From positions 13,104,413-13,168,412 of the forward strand of contig OZ038533.1 in NCBI GenBank assembly GCA_964036665.1: a stretch of 64,000 nt of DNA, read 5' to 3'. This stretch comes from Gordius sp. MW1. Its lineage: Eukaryota; Nematomorpha; Gordioida; Gordea; Gordiidae. The position numbers and the translations under genes were made by a program. The notes beneath the pieces are model-generated. The model saw only the letters and a list, made by a program, of their open reading frames with translations, was not told where the DNA came from and did not search any database. Below are positions 60,901 through 64,000 of the stretch, in pieces (the stretch's first letter is position 1; each line of letters starts with the position of its first letter).

Positions 60901-61889
60901 GGAAACAGATCCCCCAAAGCAAAATACTCACCCAGCTTTATTTTACGCCAAAAAATCGGCATTTTGATAGCTAAATATAATTACAAATCTTTATCTGACA
61001 CATGGCCCTCGTTGGCTATTGACGAATCTGATGAATAATTTTTTTTATTTGTAATATTATTTTTCGCTCGTCTATTGTATATTTCATGGATCATTGTAAT
61101 TATAAATAAAAGCATTTTACTAAAAAACTTAAGTTTTAGTGATAAATTAGTGCTAAAAAGTAAAGTTTATATTAAATGAACAAAAAAGATTAAACATGCT
61201 CTCTAAATTATGGAACTTTTATCGTCCATCTATTATTCCTAAAAAATTTTAAATAAGGCAATCAAAGTGATGTTACAATTAAAACCCGGTCTTTCAAACA
61301 GGAATTTTTATAAATTTAAAATATCAAACTTGCATCCATTATCTTAAAAACAATAAAAGTAAATTTTTATAAAATAAAAATATTTTTCCAAAAAATAATT
61401 AATTTTCAAGGTAAAAAGGTTGCCACCACCCTAAAAATTAACATTCCGACTTTCTATAAAAAACAACATAAATCTCATACGAAGAAAGTAAAACAGCAAA
61501 TAAATCTAAACTTTAAAAGGACGATAGCAATGAAAAAGCCTCATAGCCATCTTTACCTGACCATTAGTAGCCGAGCCAAATGGTGCGGCGTTGTAAACGG
61601 GGGGCTTGTATCGGTCGTCGTCCCCTTGTCTATCGTAATAGCTTGGCTCGTTAAAGCCTTGGTGGGGATGGTGGAAGGTGCTAACTGCTGCTTCGAATTC
61701 GATTCGTTGATGATCACGTGGGTCGAGAGTTGGCAATTCGGATTCGTACGAGGAAATGTTCTGTTGGTGACACGAGTATGGACTCTGGAAACTTGGGTTT
61801 GTGTTAGGAGTCAAGTTTATGGGCAGGCTAGTATAATGAAAATTTGAGCGTGAATTATAGTATTTTGCATAAACACTATGAACGGGCAA
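51826..61889 (-). CDS. TP53/TP63/TP73-like: p53/p63/p73-family transcription factor, divergent
   Basis: Sequence-specific tetrameric transcription factor. Firm exons: 55440-55368, 54815-54620, 54389-54270, 53725-53623, 52972-52875, 52629-52481, 51993-51826, all GT-AG and in phase. They hold the DNA-binding domain, a basic NLS-like stretch (GSKRVRL) and the tetramerisation helix. Tentative upstream exons: 56819-56606 and one ending at 61562. No SAM domain or C-terminal extension is seen; the last exon ends with a stop. The translation start was not located, because the upstream frame at 61.5-61.9 kb has no in-frame ATG. The locus spans about 10 kb, and its large 5' intron contains LINE fragments on both strands. 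Confidence 0.85.
52167..52320. mobile_element. CATGGGCGTAGCCAGG MITE copy in p53-like gene intron
   Basis: CATGGGCATAGCCAAGGAGG to ATGCTGGCTACGCCTATG, between the NLS exon and the tetramerisation exon. Confidence 0.8.
52481..55440 (-). CDS. p53-family DNA-binding domain exons
   Basis: Six exons reproduce the p53 core in order. FPGIYNFDIIF matches the first strand and YSTVLNKLYV the loop with the Lys of the LNK motif. TTCSFRF follows, then PVLTCPLHPN with zinc ligands Cys and His (family R-R-C-P-H-H). GHLILSDDINAAYELDPNIN and RRSLRVPL come next, then ACFSSCVGGINRR with the other two zinc cysteines and the Arg-Arg DNA-contact pair. IIFTLERG and VDVRICAAPLRDIKKEENL close the core. Conserved against human p53: all four zinc ligands and the residues matching K120, R248, R249, R273, C275 and R280. 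Changed: R175 to Thr, C277 to Ala, R282 to Ile. The donor at 54619 (GTTATA) is weak but phase-consistent. Confidence 0.92.
56429..56573. mobile_element. CATGGGCGTAGCCAGG MITE copy in p53-like gene intron
   Basis: CGTGGGCGTAGCCAGCATTG to CTGGCTACGCCCGTG. Flanks CCTAATAA / CCTATAAT may be a degraded 8-bp duplication. It begins 33 bp from the donor of the tentative N-terminal exon. Confidence 0.8.
56606..56819 (-). CDS. Tentative p53-family N-terminal exon
   Basis: An open minus-strand frame rich in Asn, Ser, Tyr and Pro (ENMAPPVPSSNQNYDNANN) ends in PLPFTPS. The phase-1 acceptor and the phase-2 donor (GTTCGT, weak) join in frame to the first DNA-binding exon. A stronger-looking donor four bases downstream (GTTAGT) would break the frame. 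The composition suits a disordered activation/proline-rich region, but no FxxLW-type activation motif is visible. A MITE starts 33 bp beyond the donor. Confidence 0.45.
57887..58071. mobile_element. CATGGGCGTAGCCAGG MITE, perfect 8-bp TSD
   Basis: Starts CATGGGGGTAGCCAGG and ends CCTACGCCCATG. Flanked by TCCGCATA at 57879-57886 and 58072-58079. G homopolymers up to 13 long lie inside. The 8-bp duplication places the whole family near hAT. Confidence 0.88.
58080..58640 (-). pseudogene. LINE-type ORF 3' portion, copy 3, inverted relic
   Basis: Minus-strand frame at 58262-58080 reads PSDPFQKGRMRLDGASIIP, homologous to the RPDG region of copies 1 and 2 (Pro replaced by Leu). The stretch back to about 58640 matches the preceding region in broken frames, including CRNCNKEID...HPIH. 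It is cut off on its 3' side by the MITE at 57887-58071, whose target duplication lies within or next to the relic. Confidence 0.6.
58706..59960 (+). pseudogene. LINE-type ORF 3' portion, copy 1 (RT thumb plus nuclease-like C terminus)
   Basis: Frames 58706-59104 and 59117-59905, separated by a stop. The first has IPHCFRSAAAF and WLQATFPTKFGGLGIRSP, typical of the region after the reverse-transcriptase catalytic core in animal non-LTR elements. The second has a C-x2-C...H-x4-C cluster (residues 86-103), then RPDG (145-148) with GKFLSWDFTCID 10-20 residues later. That arrangement resembles the zinc-knuckle plus PD-(D/E)XK endonuclease at the C terminus of restriction-like-endonuclease LINEs. 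It ends in a short A-rich tail after AATAAAG (59967-59995). It is 5' truncated, with no catalytic RT motif present. Confidence 0.7.
59996..61090 (+). pseudogene. LINE-type ORF 3' portion, copy 2, frameshifted
   Basis: Directly follows copy 1 in the same orientation and starts at the equivalent of an internal position (AAAGATCTC). Readable pieces: 60197-60502 (RDWDASIVWRSVAYLLSSCD, close to copy 1) and 60583-61038 (RMRPDGASMIPW, LACDFTCIDIF). The zinc-cluster region between them is destroyed by stops and shifts. It ends with an AATAAA-containing 3' end near 61107. Confidence 0.7.
61562..61889 (-). CDS. Tentative upstream exon, possibly p53-family N terminus
   Basis: Open minus-strand frame with exon-like composition, rich in Pro, Ser, Tyr, His and Asn (SFQSPYSCHQQNISSYESEL, SYYDRQGDDDRYKPPVYN). 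Ending at 61562 (GTCAGG) gives phase 1 and fits the acceptor at 56820. A stronger donor at 61556 (GTAAAG) is phase 0 and would put the next exon in another frame. The 5' end is unknown: there is no ATG in frame, but there are possible acceptors around 61835 and 61875. It could equally belong to a separate gene. Confidence 0.35.
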
Positions 61890-62099
61890 AAATTGTTTTA
61901 TAATGACGACCTTTATACGTATTAAAACTGAGCCCAGCTATGCAACGCACTCAATTGCTAAAAAATCTAATATTTTAAGTATTTTTAAAACGAAAATTTC
62001 AGTAGTTGTTTGTCACACTAAGGTGGTCAGCTTGACGTTCGGGTACCCAGATGTTACATATATTTTACATCTTTTTGAAACAAAGTGCTGAAAGCGGGA

Positions 62100-62389
62100 T
62101 GCTCTTATTCAAAGACAAAGCCTATACCAGCTGCTCCTTCTATTAATATTAAATATTTATTTAATAAATGAATACCATGTTTTTATCATTTTTCGACAAA
62201 TAAAGCAAAATACCAAGATAAATACAAATAAAGTTACTTAGATGACCTAAGAGAATACTCTAACGCACACATCATAAAATTATATTTCAATCAAGACTCA
62301 ACCTCAATCATTGCGAAAGTTTGAAGTTAGTTGCAAAAGACACTTTTCAAAAGAAGTCAGTCAGTATGTTAGTTTTAAGGGCCGGCCAG
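62100..62389. other. No feature recognised; same holds for 62631-63284 and 63358-63822
   Basis: AT-rich sequence with no exon or repeat boundary that can be supported. Confidence 0.45.
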
Positions 62390-62630
62390 TGGCGTAAATG
62401 AGGGGGGGGAAGGGAAATTCCCCCCCGAAAAAATATATTTTATATCTAAAGTTTATATTTTATAGATGTGCAACGTAACTGATCAAGTAAGACATTTATT
62501 AATTGCTATGAATGACTTTCTTTATGTTTTATACGAAATTTTATAATTTTGGTGTTGAAATAAAAATGTTATAGGAAAATTTTTAAAAATTTACCCCCCC
62601 CCCCGGGAGAAAATCCTGGCTACGCGCCTG
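62390..62630. mobile_element. Related MITE of a second subfamily
   Basis: CAGTGGCGTAAATGAGGGGG at the left and ATCCTGGCTACGCGCCTG at the right, with G and C runs next to both ends and an AT-rich middle. A left-end fragment of a similar element (CAGTAGCGTAGGGAAGGGGG) is at 25369-25412. Confidence 0.55.
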
Positions 62631-63284
62631 CTAAGGGCTCAAATCGCGCGAATTTGTCTTTATCTACATATCCAATACAATTTCATGGGACAAACTAGGT
62701 TGTAATTATTCATATTTTGTTTTTTGATAGTTAAATACGTTTTTTTTGTTTATTTCAACTCTTGAAATTAAATCTAAACTTTGCTGATAGCTAAAAATTT
62801 AAAAACATACAACATTTAAGCTTAGGGAAAAATTTGCATCTTATAAAATCGCTGTTATGTTACGCGTCTGAAATGTAAATACGCGGTTATGTTATAACCC
62901 GTACGACGATTTTTGCTGCGCAGAAAAAGACGATAAGACAAGCCCTAAGATATTTAAGGATACAATGTATGTATTAATTACTTAAACCGCTACAAAATAG
63001 GATAAATTGAATGCGCTTAAGTTTCGCTCTGTATAGAACACGCACCAGATTATTTGAAAGCACTTTATCTCAAACAAGTGGAGCATCCAACAAAATTATG
63101 TTATAATAATAATAAAATTTATTCGGTAAAAGTACATAAATTAATTTTCATTAAAATATCAAAAATTATTTCTACTGCTAGATAAAACACGGGATGTGAA
63201 TTGTTAATCAAGAAGTTTAAAGATCTACATTTTAGGAAAAGTAAATTAAAAACTGCAATTGCAACGGAATTTCCTACAAGACTA

Positions 63285-63357
63285 TGGTCGACTAAAAACA
63301 GACCAAAATTTTTTTTATTCTGTTTATATTTAGTCGACTAAAAGCAAAGGTCGACCA
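63285..63357. repeat. Short inverted repeat built on TAGTCGACTA
   Basis: TGGTCGACTAAAAACAGACC faces TCTGTTTATATTTAGTCGAC, closing with AGGTCGACCA. The same GGTCTGTTTATGTTTAGTCG sequence occurs at 494-513, abutting the hAT-like end at 524. Confidence 0.6.
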
Positions 63358-63822
63358 AACAAAACCCTCCCGTTTTTACAACATTAATGAGTAATGACTA
63401 TGCAACAAGCATTGTACAAAAGTTTGTCCCTATTGAAAAAACCAACCTAACGTGACTTTTCAAAACGCCCAAATTAATCATATAAAATTAAATTCTAATA
63501 CCCGAGTAAAATAATAAAACTAGAAATATTTTTGGAATGTTGAAGCATTGAATCGGTCAAAAATGTGAATATTAATTTTCAACAAAACGATAATTACCTT
63601 TTTTACCCAGAATATATGATATAAATTTTTGCAAAGGAGATGTGCCTTTCTTGTTTTACCAAAAAAATTATAAATCTATAACCACTCTCACATTTAGGGA
63701 TGCACTTATCGAAAACGCGTTTTAAACGCGTCGCATGCAAACCATATTAAGCAATGATTGGTGCAATGAAATGAGTAATAAAAAGGCGGATGTTCATGGG
63801 TGTAGGTAGCTAAGGTAATTAC

Positions 63823-63998
63823 CATGGGCGTAGCCAAGGGAAGGGGGGCAGGGAGGGGCGGCTGCCCCCCTCATTAAATCCAAAAAATTGTTGAAATTTA
63901 TTAAAATTGTGGCTAAAATGTTTTAAAAAATAAAAATTTTGCCCTTCCTTAAATCACTATTGCTTCCCCCTCTAATTCCAATGCTGGATACGCCCATG
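63823..63998. mobile_element. CATGGGCGTAGCCAGG MITE copy at window end
   Basis: CATGGGCGTAGCCAAGGG to ATGCTGGATACGCCCATG, nearly complete at the right edge of the window. Confidence 0.8.
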
Positions 63999-64000
63999 GT

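Noticed and set aside
61530..61847. 105-residue plus-strand open frame
   Set aside because: Antisense to the exon-like minus-strand frame, which has more natural protein composition.

Overview
The window is nuclear DNA of an animal (Metazoa). It is strongly AT-rich, about 10% or less of it is protein-coding, and genes are split into small exons with GT-AG introns. Four conserved animal genes could be assembled exon by exon, using splice signals, matching intron phases and family motifs: a type XV/XVIII collagen (multiplexin) with a C-terminal endostatin module, the rRNA-processing helicase DDX52, the NEDD8 protease SENP8, and a divergent p53/p63/p73-family transcription factor. Nothing here fixes the phylum. 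The p53-family protein has diverged strongly in its N-terminal half, shows no SAM domain, and the transposon content resembles that of many invertebrates, so a fast-evolving invertebrate is my best guess.

Layout. 1-10.2 kb: nested mobile elements (a hAT-like MITE expanded by later insertions, tRNA-derived modular arrays, minisatellites, a gag relic split by a foldback element, a LINE relic). 10.7-21.0 kb, minus strand: the multiplexin gene in 22 exons, about 1,502 codons, from signal peptide to endostatin stop. 21-36 kb: no recognised gene, but several hAT-like MITEs, a second modular array and G/C homopolymer runs. 36.2-43.7 kb, plus strand: DDX52 with 12 identified exons; the short 5' exon was not found. 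44.7-47.2 kb, minus strand: SENP8 in three exons, tail-to-tail with DDX52. 47.6-48.7 kb: another hAT-like MITE. 50.6-51.5 kb, minus strand: two phase-linked exons of an unrecognised gene. 51.8 to about 61.9 kb, minus strand: the p53-family gene; its DNA-binding and tetramerisation exons are clear, its N-terminal exons tentative. One of its introns holds three copies of a LINE-type 3' ORF, two on the plus strand and one inverted. 62-64 kb: repeats.

The genes are unrelated in function (basement-membrane matrix, ribosome biogenesis, NEDD8 processing, transcription control) and form no operon or pathway. The most unusual material is the transposon landscape. Three MITEs of 1.1-1.5 kb carry three different families of short subterminal tandem repeats, two with perfect 8-bp target duplications. 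A 1.5-kb long-arm foldback sits in a DDX52 intron. Modular arrays with tRNA-Thr-like heads can be delimited by comparison with an empty site.

All coordinates and translations were worked out by eye. No alignment or database search was run.
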